Below, piece by piece: positions 1 through 7,939 of a stretch of DNA of 64,000 nucleotides. The notes beneath the pieces were generated by a model that saw only the letters and a program-made list of their open reading frames with translations, was not told the DNA's origin and did no database searches. This DNA comes from Clostridiales bacterium (GTDB taxonomy: Bacteria > Bacillota > Clostridia > Oscillospirales > Oscillospiraceae): NCBI GenBank assembly GCA_022775085.1, contig JALFJQ010000047.1:1-64000 (forward strand). Direction: 5' to 3'. Every line of letters starts with the position of its first letter. Positions within the stretch are counted from its first letter, which is position 1. A program made the position numbers and the translations under genes.

Positions 1-2
1 AA

Positions 3-95
3 AAAATCCTTGTCCATGAAGCGGTCAAAAGTGAGGACGGAAGCCGGGAACAGGAAGTGGAAATCTTCTACCGCTTTATCGGCAAAATCGAATGA
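3..95 (+). CDS. Serine recombinase, C-terminal tail only (partial)
   Basis: An open frame enters from the left window edge and stops at TGA 93-95, giving 30 residues. The end (VEIFYRFIGKIE) resembles the C-terminus of Tn1549-type large serine recombinases, which often finish with this kind of DUF4368-like stretch. Such genes normally sit at the very end of their element, and here the next 30 bases lead into a regulator that lacks its 5' end. I infer that the element boundary lies between about 96 and 123. The catalytic domain is outside the window, so the family is assigned from the tail alone. Confidence 0.55.
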   Translation, partial: KILVHEAVKSEDGSREQEVEIFYRFIGKIE

Positions 96-123
96 CACAT
101 CTTGAGATACCCAACAATATCTT

Positions 124-633
124 TAACTAAGGGAAACGGGAAAGGGCTATCCCAATATTGATTCTCTCAAAGCAATCTCGAAATACTTCTGCGTTTCACT
201 GGACGACCTGCTGTCAACGGATGAGATTATCACCATCGCGGAGGAGGACGGAAAGCAGAAGGAGCGGCATTTGCGGAATCTGGTGTTCGGTCTGCTGGAT
301 TGCAGCATCGCCATGTTTCTTTTCCTGCCGTTCTTTGGGCAGAGGGTGGACGGTGTCATTCAGGAGGTATCCGTGCTCATGCTCACAGAGGAGGAAATAT
401 ACATCAAAATCCCCTACCTGATAATCGTCTTTTCTATGACAGTCTGGGGGATTCTGATGCTGGCGCTACAGGACTGTCAGGTCTCCTTTTGGCTTCAAAA
501 GAAGGATAAGATATCGTTGGGGCTGGGGGCAGTTGGCGCGCTTCTCTTTATGCTCAGCCGGCAGCCCTGTGCTTCCGCATATCTCTTTCTGATTCTGGTA
601 ATTCAGGCGTTAATGCTCATAAAATGGGCATGA
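124..633 (+). pseudogene. XRE-family regulator with membrane tail, 5' truncated
   Basis: Frame 1 is open from about 124 to TGA 631-633. It begins inside the end of an HTH_3 domain: GKGYPNIDSLKAISKYF followed by VSLDDLLS is the usual last helix and linker of Xre regulators. Three or four hydrophobic segments follow, as in the membrane-tailed Xre proteins of Clostridia. The first two thirds of the helix-turn-helix, and any start codon, are missing. The missing part would lie to the left, where a serine recombinase tail ends at 95, so an element probably inserted here. An internal start near 271 (TTG) could make a membrane peptide, but nothing supports that. Confidence 0.6.
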
Positions 634-646
634 CACGCTTCGTGTC
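630..646 (+). terminator. Short hairpin after the truncated regulator
   Basis: TGACACG-CTT-CGTGTCA forms a perfect 7-bp stem overlapping the regulator stop codon. There is no clear T tract, so it may be a weak terminator or an operator palindrome. Confidence 0.3.
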
Positions 647-740
647 ACGGATGTGACAGACCAATTCTTTCCTTTTCCCTTCCATCCGGGTATGCTTTGT
701 TCAGGCAACAGCCGAATAAAAACGAAAAGGACGGATCGGA

Positions 741-1421
741 ATGAACAAACGAAATCAAAAGAATCTGCTAACAGCACTGGGGCTGCTGGTTGCATTTGTG
801 CTGTGGACGCTGGCAATCCGGTATCTGGATGTGCGCCCCATTGGCCCAGACTGTTCTGAGGTCGGATTTGCAGGAATCAATGGATGGTTCCATAATCTTA
901 CGGGGGTGCACTGGGGGCTGTACACACTGACAGACTGGCTGGGGCTGGTTCCTTTGTGCTTTGTTTTGGGCTTTGCCCTGCTTGGACTGGTACAGATCGT
1001 GACCAGAAAGAGCCTGTTCAAAGTAGATGGTGACATTTTAGTTCTGGGTGGCTTTTATGTACTTGTCATGGCGGGATATGTATTGTTCGAGATATTTGCG
1101 ATCAATTACAGACCAGTACTGATCAATGGCATTTTAGAGGCATCGTATCCCTCGTCCACAACTCTTCTTGTTCTGTGCGTGATGCCCACGGCGATGATGC
1201 AGTTTCACAGCCGTATTCAGAATCGACTCCTCAGAAAAAGCATAAACTTCGTGATTGCCGCATTCACGGTGTTTATGGTGATGGGCAGACTGATTTCCGG
1301 TGTGCATTGGCTGACAGATATCATCGGAGGAATTCTACTGAGTATGGCGCTGGTGATGCTGTACTACGCGATTTGCGGCTGCTTGCGAAACGGGGAAGTA
1401 AACTCCGCATCGGGATATTGA
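741..1421 (+). CDS. PAP2-family membrane phosphatase-like protein
   Basis: A 226-residue protein with about six hydrophobic segments. Near the C-terminus GRLISGVHWLTDIIGG fits the third PAP2 motif (R-x5-H-x3-D). NYRP near residue 115 fits the end of motif 1. Motif 2, normally PSGH, reads YPSSTT here, so the conserved histidine is replaced by threonine; catalysis may be altered or lost. Members of the family remove phosphate from lipid phosphates at the membrane surface. The start is ATG 741 behind AAAAGGACGG. A strong hairpin follows the gene, so it looks monocistronic. It is probably cargo of the surrounding element. Confidence 0.75.
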   Translation: MNKRNQKNLLTALGLLVAFVLWTLAIRYLDVRPIGPDCSEVGFAGINGWFHNLTGVHWGLYTLTDWLGLVPLCFVLGFALLGLVQIVTRKSLFKVDGDILVLGGFYVLVMAGYVLFEIFAINYRPVLINGILEASYPSSTTLLVLCVMPTAMMQFHSRIQNRLLRKSINFVIAAFTVFMVMGRLISGVHWLTDIIGGILLSMALVMLYYAICGCLRNGEVNSASGY

Positions 1422-1436
1422 CTTTTAGGAATCATC

Positions 1437-1487
1437 AAATCCGCCGCGCTTCTGTCCGGAGTTTCGGATGGAGGTGCGGCGGATTTT
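1437..1487 (+). terminator. Rho-independent terminator after the PAP2 gene
   Basis: AAATCCGCCGC (1437-1447) pairs perfectly with GCGGCGGATTT (1476-1486), with a smaller inner stem around TCCGGAGTTTCGGA and T-rich sequence after. Confidence 0.7.
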
Positions 1488-1623
1488 CATTTTTCCCGGA
1501 TTGCTTTTTGAATGATCCCGGGATTGGAGTGGTTTTTGTGTTTTCTGACATAACTCTAATAGAAGGGTGAATTGCTTCATGGATGAGCAGTTCCCTTTAC
1601 TATTTTTCAAAGGAGAATGAATT

Positions 1624-2208
1624 ATGTCAACCTACGCGAGAATCAAGCAACCCGTAACCACCCGACAGGCAGCCGAAAGGTATGGGCTGTCTGTCAACCG
1701 AAGCGGCATGGCGCGATGTCCCTTCCATGATGACCACCATCCCAGCATGAAAGTGGATGATCGTTTCTACTGCTTCGGCTGCGGAACCAGCGGTGATGTG
1801 ATTGACTTCACCGCCCGCCTCTTTGGGCTTTCGCCCTACGCCGCCGCACAGAAACTGGAAACCGATTTTGGAATCGGTGCGGGACCTGAACCGTTGCCGT
1901 TTCCCAACCATGCAGAGCCAACCCGGGACAGGGAGCGGCTCTGCATTTGCGTTCTCCGGGAATATCTCCGGCACCTTCGTATCTGGCAGCTGCGGTATCG
2001 TCCTGAAAAACCGGGTGATCCCATTCATCCCCGCTTTGCCGAGGCGATGAAGACGCTGCCCACAGTCAATCACCTTCTGGACTGCCTGCTGGGAAATGAT
2101 CTGCTTCTGGCAGAAAAGACGGCGGAAATGCTCTGCGAGGAGGAATACACCCGGCGGCTGTCCGAGTATCTCGGGACACTATCTGAGAAAGAGAGGGAAT
2201 GCGCATGA
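1624..2208 (+). CDS. CHC2 zinc-finger DNA primase-like protein
   Basis: A 194-residue protein. The zinc finger is clear at about residues 35-60: CPFHDDHHPSMKV then FYCFGCGTSGDVIDF, the C-x2-H...C-x2-C pattern of DnaG-type primases that binds template DNA. The catalytic TOPRIM domain is absent, so it must act with a partner. That partner is probably the helicase-like protein encoded by the next gene, which overlaps it by a few bases. Stand-alone CHC2 proteins of this size are common in integrative elements of gut Clostridia. Start ATG 1624 has the ribosome site AAAGGAGAATGAATT. Confidence 0.85.
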   Translation: MSTYARIKQPVTTRQAAERYGLSVNRSGMARCPFHDDHHPSMKVDDRFYCFGCGTSGDVIDFTARLFGLSPYAAAQKLETDFGIGAGPEPLPFPNHAEPTRDRERLCICVLREYLRHLRIWQLRYRPEKPGDPIHPRFAEAMKTLPTVNHLLDCLLGNDLLLAEKTAEMLCEEEYTRRLSEYLGTLSEKERECA

Positions 2209-3506
2209 GCGAAACGCCGGAATGGCTGGATGAAAAGGGGAAGATCATCGAGCACAAATACTGCCAATGCTTTCTGGAACAGCACCCCCTGCTCAGCAAG
2301 GGAGAGGACTTCTTCACCACCGAGGGCATCGTCACCGATAAGGACCGGCTCCTGCGGGATGTGTTCGATGATATCAAAGAGCATCTTACCGTCGGGCTGG
2401 TCACGAAAGCCAAAAATCTGCTGGAAGCCATCCGTATGGAATGCTATGACCGGGGAGAGCTGGAAAAGCATCAGGATCGTATCTTCCTTGCCAACGGAAC
2501 CCTGTTTCTGGACGGAAGGTTCGTGGAGGAAAAGGGCTTCTGCCTGAATCGTCTGCCCATTGGCTACAATCCCAACGCACCGCAGCCGGAGGTTTGGCTG
2601 CGGTTTTTGTCTGAGCTTCTGGAGCCGGAGGATGTTCTGACCTTGCAGGAATATATGGGCTACTGCCTGATTCCCTGCACCCGGGGGCAGGTCATGCTGC
2701 TCATCAAGGGCAACGGCGGCGAGGGCAAGTCCCGGATTGGCGTGGTGATGCACACCCTGTTCGGCGCTAACGCCAAGAACGGCAGCATCGACAAGGTGGA
2801 AAACAGTGCCTTTGCCCGGGCGGATTTGCAGCATGTGCTGGTGATGGTGGATGACGACACCAAAATGGAGGCACTATCCTCCACCCATTATGTAAAGTCC
2901 ATCATCACCGCGGAGACTCCCATGGACTTGGAGCGAAAGAAGGAGCAGAGCTTTCAGGGGGATATGTATGTGCGGTTTCTGGCCTTTTCCAACGGCGATC
3001 TGGAAGCACTGTACGATAAGTCCGAGGGCTTCTTCCGTCGGCAGCTGATTTTGCAGACCAAGCGGAAGCCGCCGGGCAGAGTGGATGACCCATATCTTTC
3101 CGACAAGCTGAAACAGGAGGCAGAGGGTATTTTTCTCTGGTGTCTTGAGGGATTAAGGAGGCTTCAAGCCAACAACTACCAATTCACAGTGAGCCAGCGG
3201 GCGGCGGAAAACAAGGAGCACGCCAAGCGGAATGCCAACAATCTGGTGGAGTTTATGCAGTCTGATGGGTACATCCAGCTGAAAGCCGACAGCACCATCA
3301 CCTCCCGGGATTTGTACGCCATCTATCAGATGTGGTGCGAGGACAACGGCTACCGTCCCATCGCCCAGCGGTCGGTAAGCAGCTACCTGAAAAGCCACTT
3401 GGAAGACTACAACCTGGAAGCCAGCAACAAGATCATCAACAAATCCGGCAAGCAGGTCAACGGCTTCTGGGGCATCCAGGCGCTGACCGCTCCAATTATT
3501 CTCTGA
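2205..3506 (+). CDS. Phage/plasmid primase, D5/P4 helicase family
   Basis: About 433 residues. The Walker A loop GNGGEGKSRIGVVMH and the following LVMVDDDTKM (Walker B type) identify a superfamily-3 helicase of the D5/P4 group, which unwinds DNA during replication of phages and mobile elements. Two starts are possible. ATG 2199 abuts the purine run GAGAGGGA; ATG 2205 is about 7 bases away and is preferred. The gene overlaps the end of the CHC2 primase, so the two are probably translated together as a primase-helicase pair. A C-terminal winged-helix-like part (about residues 350-430) would bind the origin. Confidence 0.85.
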   Translation: MSETPEWLDEKGKIIEHKYCQCFLEQHPLLSKGEDFFTTEGIVTDKDRLLRDVFDDIKEHLTVGLVTKAKNLLEAIRMECYDRGELEKHQDRIFLANGTLFLDGRFVEEKGFCLNRLPIGYNPNAPQPEVWLRFLSELLEPEDVLTLQEYMGYCLIPCTRGQVMLLIKGNGGEGKSRIGVVMHTLFGANAKNGSIDKVENSAFARADLQHVLVMVDDDTKMEALSSTHYVKSIITAETPMDLERKKEQSFQGDMYVRFLAFSNGDLEALYDKSEGFFRRQLILQTKRKPPGRVDDPYLSDKLKQEAEGIFLWCLEGLRRLQANNYQFTVSQRAAENKEHAKRNANNLVEFMQSDGYIQLKADSTITSRDLYAIYQMWCEDNGYRPIAQRSVSSYLKSHLEDYNLEASNKIINKSGKQVNGFWGIQALTAPIIL

Positions 3507-3516
3507 TGTGAAAAAC

Positions 3517-3571
3517 ATCCATCCCGATCCATCCCAAGCATCCCGGGGATAGATGGGATGGATGGGGATAG
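3517..3571. repeat. Imperfect inverted repeat made of CATCCC units
   Basis: Left arm at 3521-3544 carries ATCCATCCC units; right arm at 3546-3570 carries the complementary GGGATGGAT units. The structure lies directly after the helicase gene. It could be a terminator, a replication iteron cluster or part of a transfer origin. Confidence 0.5.
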
Positions 3572-3610
3572 AGGATTTTGGATTCAACAGAAAAATGAAG
3601 GAGAAAGAAT

Positions 3611-3823
3611 ATGAAAAAGTACGCAGGGCAGGAGTGGGCGTTCTTCCGCAACCGGGCGGGACGCGTCCAGTTCAATTTCGTATGCCGCAGCTGCCGAAAC
3701 CGCTGCAAGCAGAGTTTCCGGGCAGAGGTAATATCCTGCCGGCGGTATAAAAGCAGAAAACAGCCGCGGGAAACACAGAAAAACAGAACGGATTTCCCAA
3801 GGCTTGTGGGAACGGGAAAATGA
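3611..3823 (+). CDS. Small basic cysteine-containing protein of unknown function
   Basis: A 70-residue, strongly basic protein starting at ATG 3611 behind GAAGGAGAAAGAAT. VCRSCRNRCKQSF followed by a cysteine eleven residues on suggests a small zinc ribbon, perhaps nucleic-acid binding. I do not recognise the family. Its place between the replication and mobilization genes and the good ribosome site support it as a real element gene. Confidence 0.5.
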   Translation: MKKYAGQEWAFFRNRAGRVQFNFVCRSCRNRCKQSFRAEVISCRRYKSRKQPRETQKNRTDFPRLVGTGK

Positions 3824-3844
3824 TACACGAGACCGCAGCAGTTT

Positions 3845-3875
3845 TTCACCCAATCGCGCTGGCGAGAAGGGTGAA
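3845..3875. other. Hairpin upstream of the mobilization genes, possible oriT part
   Basis: TTCACCC (3845-3851) pairs with GGGTGAA (3869-3875), with an inner TCGC/GCGA stem. The gap 3824-4022 has no gene and precedes the relaxase operon, where MobV elements usually keep oriT. No nick site can be assigned by eye. Confidence 0.3.
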
Positions 3876-4022
3876 GCCACTGCACGGTTTCGTGTTTTTC
3901 TATCCGATTCCGAAGATTCCGTACCAAAACCGTATAACCAATCTTGTCATCATCGATGCAGACATCATGGGAGCAATTTCTATTGTCTCCAAATCCAAAT
4001 TTACAATGAAAGAGGTATTTCT

Positions 4023-4238
4023 ATGAATGTGAAAAATGAAATCAAAAGTATCATCGTCCGTTCCGGCATGACCATGCAGCAGGTGGTTGACCTGCTGTCC
4101 GACGAATACGGCTGGAGCGACAGTATTTCCAATTTCTCCAACAAGCTGAGCCGCGGCTCTCTGCGCTACCGGGAGGCGATTCAGCTTGCGGATGTGATGG
4201 GGTATGACCTCATCTGGCAGAAACGGAGGGATTCCTGA
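4023..4238 (+). CDS. Small helix-rich protein upstream of the relaxase
   Basis: A 71-residue protein starting at ATG 4023 behind AAAGAGG. It reads as a small helix-turn-helix-like protein (GMTMQQVVDLLSDEYGW, later EAIQLADVMGYDL). Similar small proteins are common in clostridial mobilizable elements, often called DUF6471-like; I recall this and have not checked it. Its stop overlaps the MobV start as TGATG, so the two are translationally coupled. It may be a relaxosome accessory protein or an autoregulator. Confidence 0.7.
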   Translation: MNVKNEIKSIIVRSGMTMQQVVDLLSDEYGWSDSISNFSNKLSRGSLRYREAIQLADVMGYDLIWQKRRDS

Positions 4239-5215
4239 TGGGAAAAGCCCAATATGCGATTCTTCGCTTTGCCAAATACAAGGGGCCGGAAATCGGGCGC
4301 ATTGAAGCCCATGACGAGCGTACCAAGGACAAATACGCCAGCAACCCGGATGTGGATACCAGCCGGAGCAGGCTGAATTTCCATCTGGTGAAGCCCCACC
4401 GCTCCTATCAGGCGGAGGCGGAAAAGCAGATTGCCGAAGCCGGGTGCCGCGCCAGAAAGGACAGTGTCCGGGTGGTGGAAACCCTGATTACCGCCAGCCC
4501 GGAGTTCTTCGCCAATAAGAAACCCCGGGAGGTAAAGGAGTTCTTTGAGTACGCACTTGACTTCATCCAGAGCAAACAGTCTCCCGAAACCATCATCTCC
4601 GCCGTGGTGCATATGGACGAGAAAACGCCCCATATGCACCTTTGCTTTGTCCCGCTGACGACGGATGGACGGCTCAGCGCAAAAGACATCATCGGCAACA
4701 AAAAGAAGCTGACCCAGTGGCAGGATGATTTCTGGAAGCACATGGTGAAAAAGTACCCGGATTTCGAGCGTGGCGAATCTGCCAGTGAAACCGGCAGAAC
4801 CCACATCCCACCCCGGCTGTTCAAGGAAGCGGTTCGCCTGAACCGCCAGAAGGATAAAATCGCGCAGCTGCTTTCTGAAATCACCCCTCTGAACGCCAAG
4901 AAAAAATCCTCAGAAATCGAAACAATTCTGGATGACTACATCCCCAGCGTAGAAAAGCTGATGACCCGGATGAAGAAAGCCGGCAGTACGGTGAAAGAAC
5001 TGAAAAAGGAAATCGCTGCACTGGAACAGGAACTCGATGGCAGCAAAGCCAGTGTCCAGCGCCAGTTGGAACTGGCCCGGAAGGTTCAGGAGCTAGATGA
5101 TCTGCGCCAGACGGTAGAGGAATTGCAGCAGGCGTTGGATGCTATTCCTCCGGAAATTCTCGCCGAATACCACAATCCCAAATCTGAAAGAAAGGAAACC
5201 ATTGCCCTTGAATAA
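4238..5215 (+). CDS. MobV-family relaxase (plasmid recombination/mobilization protein)
   Basis: A 325-residue protein. The N-terminal half has the Mob/Pre signature: AVVHMDEKTPHMHLCFVP near residue 130 is the H-x-D-E-x-x-P-H-x-H metal-binding motif of MobV relaxases. An N-terminal region including RNxH-like residues (SRSRLNFHLV) also fits. The C-terminal 120 residues form a long coiled coil. The enzyme would nick oriT and lead single-stranded DNA into a helper conjugation system, since no type IV secretion genes are seen. This makes the element mobilizable rather than self-transmissible. Confidence 0.9.
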   Translation: MGKAQYAILRFAKYKGPEIGRIEAHDERTKDKYASNPDVDTSRSRLNFHLVKPHRSYQAEAEKQIAEAGCRARKDSVRVVETLITASPEFFANKKPREVKEFFEYALDFIQSKQSPETIISAVVHMDEKTPHMHLCFVPLTTDGRLSAKDIIGNKKKLTQWQDDFWKHMVKKYPDFERGESASETGRTHIPPRLFKEAVRLNRQKDKIAQLLSEITPLNAKKKSSEIETILDDYIPSVEKLMTRMKKAGSTVKELKKEIAALEQELDGSKASVQRQLELARKVQELDDLRQTVEELQQALDAIPPEILAEYHNPKSERKETIALE

Positions 5216-6056
5216 TACCAAAGAAGTACAGGCCATGCAGCTGCCGATTCAAAAGCTGCACCCCTTTGAAAATCACCCCTTCCAGGTGAAGGACGATGAT
5301 GAAATGAATCAGCTGGTGTGGAGCGTTCTCACCCAGGGCGTTTTGACCCCGCTGGTTGTTCGTTCTCTGGAAAATGACGAATATGAAGTGATCTCCGGGC
5401 ATAGGAGATTGCATGCGTGCCAAAAGGCAGGAATCGAAACGGTTCCTGCCTTAATTTATGCCCTTGACCGGGATGCTGCTGCCATTGCGCTGGTGGACAG
5501 CAATCTCCACAGGGAGAAGATATTGCCCAGCGAGAAAGCCTTTGCCTATAAGTTGAAAAGAGATGCGCTGAACCATCAAGGCAAAACTTCTCCCCAAGTT
5601 GGGGAGAAGTTGCTGACAGTCGAAAAGATCGGTCTTGACGGCGGTGACAGTAAAAACCAAGTTCTGCGGTATATCCGCCTGACAGAATTGATTCCCCAAA
5701 TTCTCAGCATGGTGGATGCCGGAAAAATCGCCCTGACCCCTGCGGTGGAGCTGTCCTATTTGACCCAACAGGAGCAGCAGGATTTGCTGGAAACCATGGA
5801 GAGCGAGGACTGCACTCCGTCACTCTCCCAAGCCGTCCAGATGAAAAAGCTGAGCCAGTCCGGTGAACTCTCTATGGACAGAATCTTTGAAATTCTCCGG
5901 GGACCCAAGGCCAACCAGCAGGAGAAAATCAGTTTCCGGGTAGAGGATTTACGGAAATTCTTTCCCAAAAGCTACAGCGCTGCCCGGATTCAGGAGCGGA
6001 TTTTGAAGCTGCTGGAAGCGGACTGCCGTAAGCGGCAGCGAGCACAGGAACGGTGA
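5202..6056 (+). CDS. ParB/Spo0J-like nuclease-domain protein
   Basis: 284 residues if translation starts at TTG 5202, which has GAAAGGAAA in front and overlaps the relaxase end by 14 bases; ATG 5235 is an alternative. The N-terminal ParB domain is clear: LVVRSLENDEYEVISGHRR and a DSNLHREKILPSEKAFAYK stretch typical of ParB box II and the helix-turn-helix entry. A C-terminal helical part follows. No ParA is present, so the protein is probably an element-encoded replication or transfer regulator rather than a full partition system. Confidence 0.85.
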   Translation: MPLNNTKEVQAMQLPIQKLHPFENHPFQVKDDDEMNQLVWSVLTQGVLTPLVVRSLENDEYEVISGHRRLHACQKAGIETVPALIYALDRDAAAIALVDSNLHREKILPSEKAFAYKLKRDALNHQGKTSPQVGEKLLTVEKIGLDGGDSKNQVLRYIRLTELIPQILSMVDAGKIALTPAVELSYLTQQEQQDLLETMESEDCTPSLSQAVQMKKLSQSGELSMDRIFEILRGPKANQQEKISFRVEDLRKFFPKSYSAARIQERILKLLEADCRKRQRAQER

Positions 6057-6108
6057 GGCGCGGCATGATGAAAAAGAATACGCATAGGGTGTTACGAGGT
6101 GAGCGGGC

Positions 6109-6297
6109 ATGAATGAGGTACAGCAGGATATTATGTGCGTCTTGTTGCAGACGCTTTTGGATAAAGAACTGATTACGCAGGATATTCACGACAAATCCCG
6201 GAACAAAATCCTTGGCACATTGGACTTACCGGAGTTCTTCTGGGATAATGAGGCACGAAAGGAGGATACACATGGATGTGAGAAGAATCCGTGCTGA
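6109..6297 (+). CDS. Small SHOCT-like protein preceding the recombinase
   Basis: A 62-residue protein at ATG 6109 behind GAGGTGAGCGGGC. The segment LLQTLLDKELITQDIHDKS resembles short SHOCT-like helices. Its last 26 bases overlap the start of the serine recombinase gene in another frame, so the pair is probably co-translated. Proteins of this size directly upstream of a large serine recombinase are candidates for a recombination directionality factor; this is inference from position only. Confidence 0.6.
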   Translation: MNEVQQDIMCVLLQTLLDKELITQDIHDKSRNKILGTLDLPEFFWDNEARKEDTHGCEKNPC

Positions 6298-7939
6298 GCT
6301 GCGGGCAGGCAGGTCGATCTACGACCTGCCCCTCCGGGTCACTTTCTACGCCCGGGTGTCTACCGATCAGGACGAGCAAATCAACAGCCTTGAAAATCAG
6401 GTGCAGTACTACACAGAGTTGATTCAGAGCAAGCCCAACTGGCGCTTTGTGCCGGGGTACATTGATGAGGGCATTTCCGGCGGCACCACGAAAAAGCGGG
6501 ATGATTTCAACCGCATGATTCGGGACGCGAAAGCCGGGATGTTTGACTTCATCATCACCAAAGAAATCTCCCGGTTTTCCCGCTCCACGCTGGACAGCAT
6601 CAAATATACGCAGGAATTGTTGGAGAACAATGTGGGCGTGCTGTTTCAGAACGACAACATTAACACCCTGGATACGGACAGCGAATTCCGACTGGTCATC
6701 ATGGCAGGTGTTGCACAGGATGAGATTCGGAAACTGTCCGAGCGACTGAAATTCGGTTTTCGACAGGCCATCAAAAACGGTCATGTGCTGGGCAACGATA
6801 AGCTCTACGGCTACGACAAAAAGGACTGCGTTCTGACCATTAACGAGGAGGAAGCGGAGATCATCCGCATCATTTTTGACCTCTACGCCAACCAGAAGCT
6901 GGGCACCCGGAGCATTTCCAAAAAACTGACGGAGATGGGCTACACCAGCCGGGAGGGGAACGCCTTCAACACCTTGACCATTCGTCACATTTTGGAAAAT
7001 CCCAAATACAAGGGCTGGTACTGCGGCAATAAGACATCCAGTCTTGACTACCGAACCAAAAAGAAAGCTTTTCTGGATGAAAGCGAATGGGTTATGTATC
7101 CCGACCCGTCCATACCCGCCATCGTCCCGGAAGAATTATGGGATCGTGCAAATGCACTATACAAAAAAAGGAGAGAAGAAACCATGAGTCACAGCAGCGG
7201 CGTCAGCTTCCAAAACCGGTATCCCTACAGCGCAAAGATCATCTGTGAGGAGCACGGTACCACCTTCCACCGGCAGGTGCTGGAAAACAAAAAGGGCAAG
7301 CAGGAGGTCTGGCAGTGCAAGGTATACCGCAGCCACGGGCGTTCCGGTTGTTCTGCCCCCCAGATTCGCAGCTGTGAGGTGGATGCAATTCTCACGGAAA
7401 TTTTCAAGGAACTGATGAAGGATAAGCAGGCCATCATCGATTCCCTGGTGAAGGTGATTACCAGCGTTCCCAAGGAGGTGGACTATGACCGCCTCCGCAG
7501 CCGGGTGCAGGAGGAAATGGACGAGATTGAGAAAAAGAAGGATCGGCTGCTGGATTTGAGTATTGCCGGGGCGCTGGATGCACCCGAGTTCAAAAAGCGA
7601 AACGACGCCTTGAACATCCGGCTCCGGGAGTGTGAAAGTCAGCTTTCCGCTATCCGGCAGGAAGAAGAGAGGGCAGTCGATAATAAGCTGAACGAAGCCG
7701 AAATCCGGCGGGTTCTCGACCGGGAATTGAGTTTCGAGGGAGAGCCAAACTCGGCACTTCTCACGACGATTCTGGAGAAAATTGTTGTGAAAAAAGGGAG
7801 CACAAAGGAAGAAATCCATCTGGACGTGTATCTAAAGTTAGGACAGCAATATGAGGCGATTTACTCGCCTCAGAACCTACCCACGAGCATCAACCGTCTA
7901 AAAAATACTACGCCCAGACAGCGGATCAGGAGGACTTAA
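6272..7939 (+). CDS. Large serine recombinase of the left sigK element
   Basis: 555 residues from ATG 6272 (GGAGGATACAC in front). The resolvase domain spans about residues 22-170 with the catalytic serine in YARVSTDQDEQ (Ser30) and ITKEISRFSRSTLD. A recombinase domain follows (YGYDKKDCVLTINEEEAEII), then a zinc-ribbon-like part and a coiled coil near residues 410-480. The last roughly 12 codons (7903 onward) read sigK sequence in a different frame, so the gene's 3' end crosses the element boundary. This arrangement is like spoIVCA next to the B. subtilis sigK fragment. After excision the C-terminus would change. Confidence 0.9.
   Translation: MDVRRIRAELRAGRSIYDLPLRVTFYARVSTDQDEQINSLENQVQYYTELIQSKPNWRFVPGYIDEGISGGTTKKRDDFNRMIRDAKAGMFDFIITKEISRFSRSTLDSIKYTQELLENNVGVLFQNDNINTLDTDSEFRLVIMAGVAQDEIRKLSERLKFGFRQAIKNGHVLGNDKLYGYDKKDCVLTINEEEAEIIRIIFDLYANQKLGTRSISKKLTEMGYTSREGNAFNTLTIRHILENPKYKGWYCGNKTSSLDYRTKKKAFLDESEWVMYPDPSIPAIVPEELWDRANALYKKRREETMSHSSGVSFQNRYPYSAKIICEEHGTTFHRQVLENKKGKQEVWQCKVYRSHGRSGCSAPQIRSCEVDAILTEIFKELMKDKQAIIDSLVKVITSVPKEVDYDRLRSRVQEEMDEIEKKKDRLLDLSIAGALDAPEFKKRNDALNIRLRECESQLSAIRQEEERAVDNKLNEAEIRRVLDRELSFEGEPNSALLTTILEKIVVKKGSTKEEIHLDVYLKLGQQYEAIYSPQNLPTSINRLKNTTPRQRIRRT

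Larger units (their letters stand above)
1..7899. mobile_element. Mobilizable element inserted in sigK; right end at about 7899, left end not resolved
   Basis: The backbone (primase, helicase, MobV relaxase, ParB-like, serine recombinase) is that of an integrative mobilizable element. The right boundary is where sigK coding sequence resumes, at about 7900. The left boundary, which should adjoin the missing 5' part of sigK, is not recognisable and may be before the window. The recombinase tail and truncated regulator at 1-633 may belong to a further element nested inside or beside this one. Confidence 0.65.

Noticed and set aside
158..421. 87-residue frame overlapping the truncated XRE gene
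   Set aside because: Out of frame with the recognisable helix-turn-helix end; arginine/serine-rich shadow.
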